Shown here: positions 1 through 8,354 of the stretch, one piece after another
How the letters are laid out: every line of letters starts with the position of its first letter
Position numbering within the stretch: the first letter of the stretch is position 1
Source: Cohaesibacter celericrescens
GTDB lineage: Bacteria > Pseudomonadota > Alphaproteobacteria > Rhizobiales > Cohaesibacteraceae
Direction of reading: 5' to 3'
Length of the DNA stretch: 64,000 nucleotides
Assembly (NCBI RefSeq): GCF_002866925.1
Contig: NZ_PKUQ01000022.1
Location: 62,001 to 126,000, forward strand
Made by a program: the position numbers and the translations under genes
The notes under the pieces: generated by a model
The model's input: the letters and a program-made list of their open reading frames with translations, nothing else
Database searches by the model: none
Told to the model about the DNA's origin: nothing

Positions 1-115
1 TGCCACGCAGACGCATCGCGATGAGCGAAGCAAGGCGGCCTAGCACGAGACCTTCAGCATCGATAAGAATCCATTTCTTTTCGATGTTAGAAGGGTTGGC
101 TGAAAAAGTTTTCAT
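1..115 (-). CDS. rplM: 50S ribosomal protein L13, N-terminal part (cut by window edge)
   Basis: The first 38 codons read from the ATG at 115 towards the left edge. They begin [15 protein letters not shown] and continue with [13 protein letters not shown], the conserved start of L13, a large-subunit protein that binds 23S rRNA. The rest of the gene lies outside the window. In Hyphomicrobiales rplM is normally followed by rpsI and preceded by the thioesterase/crotonase genes found next, which supports the call. Confidence 0.93.
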   Translation of the reverse strand, partial: MKTFSANPSNIEKKWILIDAEGLVLGRLASLIAMRLRG

Positions 116-498
116 TGCACTTCCGTAATCGGTGTCACGAGATGAACGTGAAACGGCGACCCTCATTTGTGCGAACCTTATCCTAACAACCGAATAGCTA
201 TAAAGAGGTACGCAACAGAGCCACCGCAATGTCTGGAGCTGGTTTTATAGAAGTCGATACTTTTGTCAAGCGATTTCATATAAAATAACGCAGTGATTTC
301 AACGCTGTATTTTTACGGTATTATTTTACCACAAAATAATATGAAGATTCACAGCTGCAACGACTTCATTCTTTGATCAGCTTCTGACTGATTGATTGAT
401 TTTTGCTTGATAGAGAGAATTCATGCCCAACGCAGCTGCTTTTAGGACATCCATGCAATTGCGCCTACATATTAGAGGCTTTTCGTTGTGGTGGTTCA
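116..498. other. Intergenic spacer, probable rplM leader and promoter
   Basis: This AT-rich spacer of about 380 bases has no convincing reading frame. On the minus strand a TTGACA-like box (264-269) is followed by TATAAA (244-249), but the 14-base spacing is short for sigma-70, so it is only a weak promoter candidate for rplM. No riboswitch or terminator with a clear stem was seen. Confidence 0.4.
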
Positions 499-933
499 TC
501 AGACTAGGGATTTAACAGGGGGAATCGAATAGGTCGCGGTAGCGTGAGCAACAAGATTGTCATTGCCGTTACTGGTTATATCGACCTCTACCACCACGAG
601 TCGCCTCCCCGATTTTAGTATTTTAACATGGGCCAATATATCCCCCGGCGCAGGCTTGCTCAGAAAATTGATGTTGAGACTGGTCGTCACAGCCAATGCA
701 ACAGGGCCCAACTCGGCTAATATCAAGACATAAGCGGCATAGTCAGACAGGCTCATCATCGCCGGTCCAGATACGGTGCCACCTGGCCGTAGATGTCGCT
801 CATCAGCCTTGAGGCGGAGCATCGCCTCTCCTTTTTTGATCCAGTCGATAAAAAAGCACCGACCACCGATGTTTAACTGAGGGAATTGTTCGTCCAGCAG
901 CTCTTGTACTTGTTGCTCGCCCATTTTTAGCAT
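499..933 (-). CDS. PaaI-family hotdog-fold thioesterase
   Basis: A protein of about 144 residues with the hotdog thioesterase pattern. The active-site region reads HLRPGGTVSGPAMMSLSDYA, followed by strands such as SLNINFLSKPAPGDI and the VVVEVDITSNG segment. Such enzymes hydrolyse acyl-CoA thioesters; the substrate cannot be told from sequence. The ATG at 933 is chosen, with an overlapping GTG at 936 as alternative; both follow a GGGGAGG ribosome-binding site. It is transcribed towards rplM and divergently from the crotonase gene. This neighbourhood is usual in rhizobial genomes. Confidence 0.8.
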   Translation of the reverse strand: MLKMGEQQVQELLDEQFPQLNIGGRCFFIDWIKKGEAMLRLKADERHLRPGGTVSGPAMMSLSDYAAYVLILAELGPVALAVTTSLNINFLSKPAPGDILAHVKILKSGRRLVVVEVDITSNGNDNLVAHATATYSIPPVKSLV

Positions 934-1144
934 CACAGCACCCTCCCCTATATATAATGGCTCTTGGTCTTTTTATTACTTTAACGTCTTCGTCAAATAG
1001 ATCATAGTTTACTCCATATGCGCAAGTATTTCTCCTTATTCAGAAATACTGCCATGCGGGACAACGCCTTGACATATCCTTGATGTCGCGGGCATTGTCC
1101 GCCACAAAGCGCGAAATGTGCACAATTGTCCCAAGGAGACTGAT

Positions 1145-1960
1145 ATGACGGCGACCAATTCTGAGCAGGAATCTGCGGTCCTTGTTGAGCAAGTCGGCCC
1201 AATCCGCCGTTTGATCATGAACCGCCCTAAAAGTCGTAATGCCCTATCTGAAGAAATGATGGAAGCGTTGGCAAAAGAGCTGGATAATGCCAACAACGAC
1301 GATGCCACACGGGTGGTGGTCATTGCGGCCAACGGCCCCGTTTTCTGCGCTGGCCATAACCTTAAAGAACTGACCGCTCGCCGCTCGGACCCAGATCATG
1401 GACGACACTATTTCGCCTTGATTATGCGCACCTGCTCTACACTGATGCAGGCAATCGTCAATATGCCCAAAATCGTCATCGCCGAAGTCCAGGGCACCGC
1501 CACAGCTGCAGGTCTTCAACTGGTCGCGACGTGTGATCTGGCTATTTGCGTTAATGAGTCCAACTTCTGCACACCTGGGGTTAACATTGGTTTGTTTTGT
1601 TCCACACCGATGGTAGCATTGACCCGTGCCGTTCCGCGCAAACAAGCCATGGAAATGCTTGTCACCGGCGAAGAGATTGACGCCCATACAGCCAAGGCCT
1701 ACGGCATCGTCAACAGAGTGGTTCCACTGGAGTATTTGCGCCTTGTGGTCGATAAATATGCGACAGAAATCGCCCAGAAGTCTGCTCACGCGCTCAAGTT
1801 TGGCAAAGAGACCTTCTATCGCCAAGCAGACATGAATCTTGCCGATGCTTATGATTTGACATCGCTGGTAATGACCGAAAACATGCTCGCTGCTGATTCA
1901 GAAGAAGGAATCAGTGCATTTCTTGCCAAGCGTTCGGCTGACTGGCCGAGCTTGAAATAG
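1145..1960 (+). CDS. Enoyl-CoA hydratase/isomerase (crotonase) family protein lacking the catalytic glutamates
   Basis: A 271-residue crotonase-fold protein. The oxyanion-hole motif CAGHNLKEL and the second glycine-rich turn TAAGLQLVATCDLA are present. In classical hydratases two glutamates sit in GGGCEL and in PEI; here the equivalent positions read AAGLQL (Gln) and PGVNIG (Gly), so standard hydration is doubtful. It resembles the ECHDC3-like branch of unclear function. The ATG at 1145 is chosen because AAGGAG (1133-1138) lies 6 bases upstream. The CoA-binding protein gene follows after 9 bases, so the two are probably co-transcribed. Confidence 0.82.
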   Translation: MTATNSEQESAVLVEQVGPIRRLIMNRPKSRNALSEEMMEALAKELDNANNDDATRVVVIAANGPVFCAGHNLKELTARRSDPDHGRHYFALIMRTCSTLMQAIVNMPKIVIAEVQGTATAAGLQLVATCDLAICVNESNFCTPGVNIGLFCSTPMVALTRAVPRKQAMEMLVTGEEIDAHTAKAYGIVNRVVPLEYLRLVVDKYATEIAQKSAHALKFGKETFYRQADMNLADAYDLTSLVMTENMLAADSEEGISAFLAKRSADWPSLK

Positions 1961-1969
1961 GAGGCGATT

Positions 1970-2395
1970 TTGGATCATTCAAACTACTCCGACGCTTACA
2001 TCAAAGACATTCTTGAAAGCGTCAAGACGATTGCCCTTGTTGGTGCCAGCGACAAAGAAGAGCGAGCCAGTTTTCGCGTCATGCGGTTTTTGCTGGAAAA
2101 GGGGTATAACGTAATCCCCGTTAATCCTGGTAAAGCGGGTGGCAAAATTCAGGGTCAGACCGTCGCAGCTTCCTTGGCTGATATCAACGAACCGATCGAT
2201 ATGGTCGATGTGTTCCGCAACTCGGAAGCAGCAGGCAAAGTCATCGATGAAGCCATCGCAATAGGGGCAAAAACGGTCTGGATGCAGTTGGGCGTGATCA
2301 ATGAAGAGGCCGCCCAGCGTGCAGAAGATGCTGGACTGAAAGTCGTCATGGACCTTTGTCCTAAAATTGAGTATCCACGCCTGATGAATGCCTGA
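1970..2395 (+). CDS. CoA-binding domain protein
   Basis: A 141-residue single-domain protein of the CoA-binding (Rossmann) family, like the N-terminal domain of succinyl-CoA synthetase alpha. The nucleotide loop reads ALVGASDKEERASF, followed by GYNVIPVNPGKAG and DMVDVFRNSE; the conserved C-terminal piece is MDLCPKIEYPRL. It starts with TTG at 1970, 5 bases after an AGGAGG site that overlaps the stop codon of the preceding gene, so translational coupling is likely. The partner or substrate is unknown. It sits directly upstream of metY, the usual arrangement in this order. Confidence 0.85.
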   Translation: MDHSNYSDAYIKDILESVKTIALVGASDKEERASFRVMRFLLEKGYNVIPVNPGKAGGKIQGQTVAASLADINEPIDMVDVFRNSEAAGKVIDEAIAIGAKTVWMQLGVINEEAAQRAEDAGLKVVMDLCPKIEYPRLMNA

Positions 2396-2426
2396 TAGCT
2401 CCCCCCTACTCATTCAATGCATAAGG

Positions 2427-2456
2427 GCCGTTCATATAAGTGATCGGCTTTTTTTT
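2427..2456 (+). terminator. Rho-independent terminator after the crotonase/CoA-binding operon
   Basis: The arms GCCGTTCA and TGATCGGC pair with one mismatch around the loop TATAAG and are followed by eight T. It lies 31 bases after the CoA-binding gene and separates it from metY. Confidence 0.75.
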
Positions 2457-2692
2457 CGTGCCTGACATTTCAGATAATAGAGTTAGAAATTGCAGAAGTG
2501 CGACAGATTGGAACGCATCTGAGCAAATTTGTTCCAAGATCCCTTCAAATTTGCAATTATATTCGCAATGAACAAATAGCGCCATCTCTAAGTCTGGTCT
2601 AAAGTCATCAGCACATCTTGAGTTCAACAATGCTCTGCTGCTTAGATACTTTATGTGCCGACGTTGCAGACACCTTTATTAAGGGGATTTTT

Positions 2693-3973
2693 ATGAGCGA
2701 AGAACAGGCTCTCGGCTTTTCGACACAAGCCGTTCACGCGGGCGCACAAGCTGATCCAACTACAGGTGCACTGGCAACGCCTATTTATCAGACAACGGCT
2801 TATCAGTTCCGCGATGCAGATCATGCCGCAGCCCTTTTCGGACTGCAAGAATTTGGCAATATCTACACCCGGATCATGAACCCCACGCAGGCTGTTCTGG
2901 AAGAGCGCATTGCTGCCCTTGAAGGCGGCACAGCTGCTTTGGCCGTTGCATCAGGGCATGCAGCTCAGATGTTGACATTTCATACCATCATGCGCCCCGG
3001 CGACAATTTCATCGCCGCAGATAAGCTCTATGGCGGTTCCATCAATCAGTTCAACCACTCTTTCAAGAGCTTTGACTGGCATGTCAAATGGTCCGACGCG
3101 ATGGACCCTGAAGCGGCGCGTGCCCTGATCGATGACAAAACCAAAGCCATCTATATCGAGAGCCTTGCCAACCCTGGTGGTGTCATCTGCGACATCGAAG
3201 GCTTTGCAAAAGTTGCTCACGAGGCTGGTATACCGCTAATCGTCGACAACACCATGGCAACCCCTTACCTATGTCGGCCGATTGAATATGGTGCTGATGT
3301 CGTGCTTCATTCGGCGACAAAATTCATTGGCGGTCACGGCAACTCAATGGGCGGCATCATCGTGGATGGCGGCAATTTTGATTGGTCCGCATCCGGCAAA
3401 TATCCAATGCTCAGTGAGCCGCGCCCTGAGTATAATGGCATCGTATTGCATGCTGCACTGGGCGGCATCGCCTTTGCCATTGCTTGTCGCGTTCTTGGAC
3501 TGCGCGATCTAGGACCAGCTATTTCACCGTTCAACGCATTCCAGCTAATTACCGGTTGTGAAACGTTGCCTTTGCGCATGGAGCGCCATTGCGAAAATGC
3601 GATGGCTGTTGCCGAGTTTCTTGAAGGACACGAAGCGGTCAGTTGGGTTTCCTATGCTGGGCTCGAATCTAGCCCACACCATGCAGCACAGCAAAAATAT
3701 CTGCCCAAAGGGGCTGGCTCGGTGTTTACCTTCGGCCTTAAAGGCGGTCACGAAGCTGGCGTCAAATTCATTTCAAGTCTGAAGCTACTGAGCCATGTTG
3801 CTAATCTTGGCGACACCCGCTCACTAGCGATCCATCCGGCTTCCACGACCCACAGCCAATTAACCGATGAGCAGAAAACAGCCGCGGGCGCTTCACCAGA
3901 AACCGTTCGCTTGTCCATCGGCATTGAAGATGTGAAAGACATCATTGCCGATCTGGAACAGGCAATGGCCTGA
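2693..3973 (+). CDS. metY: O-acetylhomoserine aminocarboxypropyltransferase (sulfhydrylase)
   Basis: A 426-residue Cys/Met-metabolism PLP enzyme that makes homocysteine from O-acetylhomoserine and sulfide. It opens with the family pattern FSTQAVHAGAQADPTTGA. The cofactor lysine lies in HSATKFIGGHGN, with the phosphate/ring contacts in SGHAAQM and VDNTMATPYLCRP. The ATG at 2693 is chosen, 6 bases after AAGGGG; the open frame extends upstream without a better site. No SAM-II riboswitch was recognised in the 240-base leader, although one often precedes such genes in this class. A metZ (O-succinylhomoserine) specificity cannot be fully excluded. Confidence 0.9.
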   Translation: MSEEQALGFSTQAVHAGAQADPTTGALATPIYQTTAYQFRDADHAAALFGLQEFGNIYTRIMNPTQAVLEERIAALEGGTAALAVASGHAAQMLTFHTIMRPGDNFIAADKLYGGSINQFNHSFKSFDWHVKWSDAMDPEAARALIDDKTKAIYIESLANPGGVICDIEGFAKVAHEAGIPLIVDNTMATPYLCRPIEYGADVVLHSATKFIGGHGNSMGGIIVDGGNFDWSASGKYPMLSEPRPEYNGIVLHAALGGIAFAIACRVLGLRDLGPAISPFNAFQLITGCETLPLRMERHCENAMAVAEFLEGHEAVSWVSYAGLESSPHHAAQQKYLPKGAGSVFTFGLKGGHEAGVKFISSLKLLSHVANLGDTRSLAIHPASTTHSQLTDEQKTAAGASPETVRLSIGIEDVKDIIADLEQAMA

Positions 3974-4000
3974 TCAAGCAGTATCAGCATTAAAAGAAAA

Positions 4001-4022
4001 GCCGGGTTTAACCCGGCTTTTT
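4001..4022. terminator. Bidirectional terminator between metY and ctaA
   Basis: The perfect stem GCCGGG/CCCGGC (4001-4017) is followed by TTTTT on the plus strand. On the minus strand the same stem is followed by TTTTCTTTT, so it can serve both convergent genes. Confidence 0.85.
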
Positions 4023-4050
4023 AATATCTACGTAATGGAATAAAGCATCA

Positions 4051-5151
4051 CTATCGCAATCTGGCAGCGTTATCCTTTAGATCTCGCACCATAATCGTCG
4101 TGGTAATCAGGATCAGGATCGCACCGGCTTGATGCATCAAAGCCAATGTCAGCGGCATTACCAAAACCAGCGTTACAATCCCCAAAATGACTTGCAACAG
4201 GAGCAGAACACCAAGAATGGTCGTTGCGATGGTCATTTTTGCGGCATAGGGATCACGCCAAATCCGCATCCAGAGGAACAATGTATAAAGCGCAATCAAA
4301 TAGGCCATGATGCGATGATTGAACTGGATTGTCATGAGATCCTCAAACGCTGCCAACCAAAACGGGTCCATCTCATAAAGGCGGGAGGGAAGCAAGCTGC
4401 CATCCATTAAAGGCCATGTGTTGTAGGTCATGCCCGCGTCCGTGCCCGCCACGAGCCCACCAAGAAAAACTTGCATCAGCACCAACAATAGCATGAAGGC
4501 GACCGGCCAGACATGGCGATCCGCACTGACACATTCGGGCATTTTATCGCCTCGTCGATAGCCGCGCGCAACCCAAACAAGCGCAACAAGAATTAGCGAT
4601 GCGAGGGTTAAGTGGGTTGCCAGTCTGTATTGACTAACGTCGACACGATTGACGAGGCCTGACGCAACCATCCACCAGCCAATAGCTCCCTGTGCGCCCC
4701 CCAGCACCAAAAGCAGCAATAATCTAGGCTTGATTGAATCACTCAGCCGCCCCATCAGCCAGAAAGCAATCATGGGAAGAAAGAACACAAGACCAATCAC
4801 ACGCCCCAACTGCCGATGTCCCCACTCCCACCAGAAAATCATTTTGAACTCATCAAGAGACATACCCTTGTTGACTTGCGTATATTCGGGGATTTGCTTG
4901 TATTTTTCGAACTCTTCTGTCCATTCGGTAACATTTAGCGGAGGAATAGCGCCATGGATCGGTTTCCATTCTGTGATTGAAAGGCCCGAATCCGTCAGCC
5001 GTGTCGCCCCACCGACAATGACCATTACAAACACCAAAAAGGCGACAAAATAGAGCCATGACCGCACCATGGGCCGTGCACGGCTTACGTGGTCCGTGTC
5101 TGTTTCAACATATCGACTGGCGCGCTCTGCCGGACTTATGTGGCTATCCAT
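4051..5151 (-). CDS. ctaA: Heme A synthase (COX15/CtaA)
   Basis: A 366-residue inner-membrane protein with about eight hydrophobic helices that oxidises heme O to heme A for aa3-type cytochrome oxidase. Characteristic stretches are VGGATRLTDSGLSITEW, the first histidine region WWEWGHRQLGRVIG and the later FNHRIMAYLIALYT and MHQAGAILIL. This is the alphaproteobacterial (COX15-like) form. The ATG at 5151 follows an AAGGAGA site. It converges on metY and shares its terminator. Confidence 0.95.
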   Translation of the reverse strand: MDSHISPAERASRYVETDTDHVSRARPMVRSWLYFVAFLVFVMVIVGGATRLTDSGLSITEWKPIHGAIPPLNVTEWTEEFEKYKQIPEYTQVNKGMSLDEFKMIFWWEWGHRQLGRVIGLVFFLPMIAFWLMGRLSDSIKPRLLLLLVLGGAQGAIGWWMVASGLVNRVDVSQYRLATHLTLASLILVALVWVARGYRRGDKMPECVSADRHVWPVAFMLLLVLMQVFLGGLVAGTDAGMTYNTWPLMDGSLLPSRLYEMDPFWLAAFEDLMTIQFNHRIMAYLIALYTLFLWMRIWRDPYAAKMTIATTILGVLLLLQVILGIVTLVLVMPLTLALMHQAGAILILITTTIMVRDLKDNAARLR

Positions 5152-5389
5152 GCCTTAGGTCTCCTTGAAGGCCAAAGTATCTGACTCAAATCTGTTGCTG
5201 AATTTATACCCGATGGAATAGGTGTTTGCCCACGAGAAACTTGAAAGATAGTGCGATGCCAACAACTGTGTTGATACAGGCTCCTATATAGGCAAACTAT
5301 ACAGTGCATCAGTGTTTTTCCTTTTCAGATCAACTAAGCTAGTTTAAGAGCCTGTGTGAAGCCCTTTCAACCGCGCAAATGGAAACACC

Positions 5390-5587
5390 ATGACCAAACG
5401 CACCCGCAAATTCATTGGTATGATCATTCTTGTCGCGTGGATCATTCTTTATGCGGCCGTTGGCATGACCATTGGCGCAGCTGTTGTTGCGACTGCCGCC
5501 CCTTGGATACAAATTGTGTTCTTTGTCATTACCGGTGCATTGTGGGTTTTTCCAGCAGGGCTAATTATTCGCTGGATGGAAAAATAG
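5390..5587 (+). CDS. DUF2842 small membrane protein
   Basis: A 65-residue protein with two predicted transmembrane helices (about residues 8-33 and 37-58) and a basic N-terminus (MTKRTRKF). The ending FPAGLIIRWMEK is typical of DUF2842, a family of unknown function found next to ctaA or metY in alphaproteobacteria. It is transcribed divergently from ctaA across about 240 bases. Confidence 0.8.
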   Translation: MTKRTRKFIGMIILVAWIILYAAVGMTIGAAVVATAAPWIQIVFFVITGALWVFPAGLIIRWMEK

Positions 5588-5600
5588 CGTTAGACGCTGC

Positions 5601-7403
5601 CTATTCTGCGGCTTGCATCCCGAGCACCTGTTTATTTGGATAAAGCTTGGCTGACATATCTAGCGGCAAAATCATGCTGCTTATGTAGCCGAAATGCCGC
5701 ATGACGTCATGTACCTGGTGGGACAGCTCGCGATCCGTGTCTGGTGCATAGATACAAGCCTGTACATCACGGGCAAGCCCAAGACTCTTTAGAGCAAACT
5801 CATCATCAAAATGCGGACCAATGTCGATCAACAGCAAATCGTAGGTGGATTCCAACGCCAACAAAAAGGCATGGAAGTCATGCGAAAAAAAGTCTTCCGA
5901 AACCATACGTCTCGTCCCAACCTCAACGGTATGAACGCCGGTCTCTTCATCAACCCACACAACATCGGCACAAGCCGCTTTGCCGTCGACAAGGTCGCTC
6001 ATCCCAAGGACTCTGTGTTCGTCTGCATTTGCGTTCAAACTTGATGGCGCTGCGCCCAAGCAAATGGAAACCAAAGATGTACCGCTTGTTGCAAGTCGCT
6101 TTACCAAGGGGGTGTAATTGCCCCCCCAATCTTCTTCGTCTGACATAAAAACAACCCGCTTGTGGGAGCTTTTGTAAATAACGCCAGCAACATGATCAAT
6201 GAGGCAGTCGTCATGACACCACACTTCAACCTCAGTAGACAGAGCGTCAGGCCACTGTTGCGACGGGTCATAGGTAGGATTGGCAACTGGGCAGGACAGC
6301 TTCTCGTGTGTGCCCTCCTGCTCTGGTTGTTGCGCTATAGACCACAAAACCGGCTGCGGCATCATAGTACCGACAGCTCCTCTCTTTTGACTTCGTTTCG
6401 CGCGCAATGAAATAATGCCAATCAAGAGAATCAAAACAGAAAAGACTAGCATCCCGCTTAATCCAGCCTGAACCAACGCACTTGAAGCGACGGGTTGCAC
6501 CGGAGTAGTCGCTCGCGCAATCAAACGCGCTTGAGGTGGTAACAAATCGAGTGAGCGTTTGGTTTGCGCTTCGTGATACCGCGACAACATATGGTTTAGC
6601 ATGCCATATTCTGCCGTCGCCTTTTGTTTTAATTGCGCAATGCGTTGGTTTTCTAATTTGGTCCATTCTGATATTTGATCTTTGGACAATCCAATTGCAG
6701 GATCCTGCGCAACCATTTCATCATTAGTCTTTTGCAGGCGAACGCGCAGGGCATGAACGTCAGCATTCAGTTTTTCTACAGCCACATCAAAAGCCCGTGT
6801 TTGATCCAGTTTCACCTTATGCAGATAAAAGCGAGCTAAACTGTTGGCGATGGCGGTGGCTTGCGCGGGATCAGGCGCTCGAAATGCGATGCTCAATAAG
6901 CGCCTTTCGGCCCGATAGTCTATTTGGGTCGAATCTTGAATGCGCTTGGCAACCAAACTTGATCCATTTGTCTGAAATCCACCCAATCCAAAGGCCTCGA
7001 GCCCTCGTTGCCAGAGATTTTTTTCGCTGAAGTGAGGATCTTGGTACAATTGATGTTGCGTAATAATTCCCGACATTACGTCAGGATCTGTCATAAAGGA
7101 CCGAATAGACGTATTTTGATCGGCTATACTATCGAGCAAAGAGCCGGTTTGCGCGGCATCAATGGATGGCAAATATTGGTCTTGCGGTGCGAGCAAGAGA
7201 ATTTTGGCTTGCGCCTCAAACAGGTCTGTTTCGGCACTCTTATATAAATAGACTAAAAAAGCGAGCATACAGCATAGCAGTGCGGCCACGGCCCATTGTC
7301 TTGCAAGAGTAGCACGGCCTAGTGCTCTTTGATGATTGCAAAATCGGACTGTGCCTACCGGTGCCATCGTGCTGCCACTCAAGGAGTTGGTTTGCGTAGG
7401 CAT
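5601..7403 (-). CDS. Polysaccharide co-polymerase (Wzz/ExoP-like) with degenerate tyrosine-kinase-like domain
   Basis: A 600-residue inner-membrane protein that probably sets chain length or export of a surface polysaccharide. Helix 1 (about residues 35-54) and helix 2 (about 305-330) flank a periplasmic Wzz-type region containing heptad-like segments. Motifs before helix 2 (the PVQPV segment) match the proline-rich Wzz region. The C-terminal cytoplasmic domain resembles a BY-kinase: a Walker-B-like YDLLLIDIGP is visible. The expected Walker A reads SDEEDWGGNYT without the GK[ST] core, and the C-terminal tyrosine cluster is missing. It is therefore probably a pseudokinase. It is divergent from the export lipoprotein and initiating transferase. 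Confidence 0.8.
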   Translation of the reverse strand: MPTQTNSLSGSTMAPVGTVRFCNHQRALGRATLARQWAVAALLCCMLAFLVYLYKSAETDLFEAQAKILLLAPQDQYLPSIDAAQTGSLLDSIADQNTSIRSFMTDPDVMSGIITQHQLYQDPHFSEKNLWQRGLEAFGLGGFQTNGSSLVAKRIQDSTQIDYRAERRLLSIAFRAPDPAQATAIANSLARFYLHKVKLDQTRAFDVAVEKLNADVHALRVRLQKTNDEMVAQDPAIGLSKDQISEWTKLENQRIAQLKQKATAEYGMLNHMLSRYHEAQTKRSLDLLPPQARLIARATTPVQPVASSALVQAGLSGMLVFSVLILLIGIISLRAKRSQKRGAVGTMMPQPVLWSIAQQPEQEGTHEKLSCPVANPTYDPSQQWPDALSTEVEVWCHDDCLIDHVAGVIYKSSHKRVVFMSDEEDWGGNYTPLVKRLATSGTSLVSICLGAAPSSLNANADEHRVLGMSDLVDGKAACADVVWVDEETGVHTVEVGTRRMVSEDFFSHDFHAFLLALESTYDLLLIDIGPHFDDEFALKSLGLARDVQACIYAPDTDRELSHQVHDVMRHFGYISSMILPLDMSAKLYPNKQVLGMQAAE

Positions 7404-7495
7404 GGTCCATTGAGCCAGCCCTTCTACACAATCTATTGCTGACAGATTATGGTAACCGAGACCTTAACAGACACCTTCTTGATGCCACTTCGTTG

Positions 7496-7533
7496 CAAAT
7501 TGCAGCAATTTGTCTGATTTAATTGCGAAATCA
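7496..7533. promoter_or_regulatory. Two adjacent inverted repeats in the divergent polysaccharide promoter region
   Basis: CAAATTG (7496-7502) and CAATTTG (7506-7512) form a perfect 7-bp dyad with a 3-base centre. TGATTT (7515-7520) and AAATCA (7528-7533) form a second dyad with a 7-base centre. They lie between the two divergent polysaccharide genes, where a shared operator would be expected. No cognate regulator is identified in the window. Confidence 0.4.
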
Positions 7534-7605
7534 AACAGGATTTACGCTCCATTAACCACAAATGCCGTTATCTAAAGTTGGTTTTTCAATGGATGAGTCG
7601 TCATC

Positions 7606-8163
7606 ATGTTTGCACGCGTATTGTTATTATTAATTGTCGTTTTAGGGCTGCATGGCTGTTCAAGCTATCGACCAGCAGGGGATGCTTTTCACAAGTCTCT
7701 TGTCGGACCCTATACACTGGATTCTGGCGACCGTGTTCGTTTGATTGTTTTCAATCAAACCGACTTAAACAATGAATATACCGTGGATCAGTCTGGATAT
7801 GTTTCCATTCCTCTCATCGGCAACGTGGTTGCTCGAGGAAAACAAACTAGCGAACTTGCCAAAAACATCGCTTCCCGGTTGGATAATGGCTTCATTCGCA
7901 ATCCGGATGTTTCCGTTGAAATCGCGCAGTATCGCCCCTTCTTTGTTATGGGCGAAGTGAAAGTTGCCGGCCAATATGCCTATGTGACTGGCATGACAGT
8001 GCAAACCGCAATTGCCATTTCAGGCGGTTTTTCAACGCGAGCACAACAACGCTATGTGGACATCACCCGCCAGCTCAACGGCAAGATCCTGACGGGTCGA
8101 GTTGCTCTCACCGCCCCCATACGACCAGGTGATACCATTTATGTTCGCGAGCGCTTCTTTTAG
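7606..8163 (+). CDS. Wza/ExoF-like polysaccharide export outer-membrane lipoprotein
   Basis: A 185-residue protein. A lipoprotein signal peptide ends in the lipobox LHGC with Cys about residue 18. The polysaccharide-export domain follows (YTLDSGDRVRLIVFNQTDLN, then YVSIPLIGNVVARG) with one SLBB-like segment (FFVMGEVKVAGQYAYVTGMT) and the closing PGDTIYVRERFF. It is about half the length of Wza and lacks the second SLBB and the C-terminal amphipathic helix, so it is the short type paired with a separate or different outer-membrane channel. The ATG at 7606 has only a weak upstream GGATGAG. Confidence 0.88.
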   Translation: MFARVLLLLIVVLGLHGCSSYRPAGDAFHKSLVGPYTLDSGDRVRLIVFNQTDLNNEYTVDQSGYVSIPLIGNVVARGKQTSELAKNIASRLDNGFIRNPDVSVEIAQYRPFFVMGEVKVAGQYAYVTGMTVQTAIAISGGFSTRAQQRYVDITRQLNGKILTGRVALTAPIRPGDTIYVRERFF

Positions 8164-8210
8164 ACATTTATAGTTGAAAAAGAAATCACGCCCATCTTGT
8201 CTATTTTTGA

Positions 8211-8235
8211 AAGCCCTCTTTGTCAGGGCTTTTTT
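8211..8235 (+). terminator. Rho-independent terminator after the export lipoprotein
   Basis: AGCCCT (8212-8217) pairs with AGGGCT (8225-8230) around a 7-base loop, followed by five T. It separates the export gene from the transferase, which implies a separate promoter or readthrough for the latter. Confidence 0.8.
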
Positions 8236-8354
8236 AACGATAAGGTCCAAAAGTTCCTGTAATCATCCCTAAATATCATTTGCTTAAAACTTATTCAAAA
8301 TTTACCGGCTAATTGTCTTAGGCGTGATAAGAATTAACAATATGGTGTTGAACA

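Noticed and set aside
2406..2630. 74-codon minus-strand frame upstream of metY
   Set aside because: It covers the terminator and the metY leader and shows no protein-like pattern.
2396..2692. SAM-II or related riboswitch upstream of metY
   Set aside because: Expected in alphaproteobacteria, but the conserved core and stem pattern could not be found; only a weak GTG/CAC pairing with a TTGCA loop was seen near 2652-2680.
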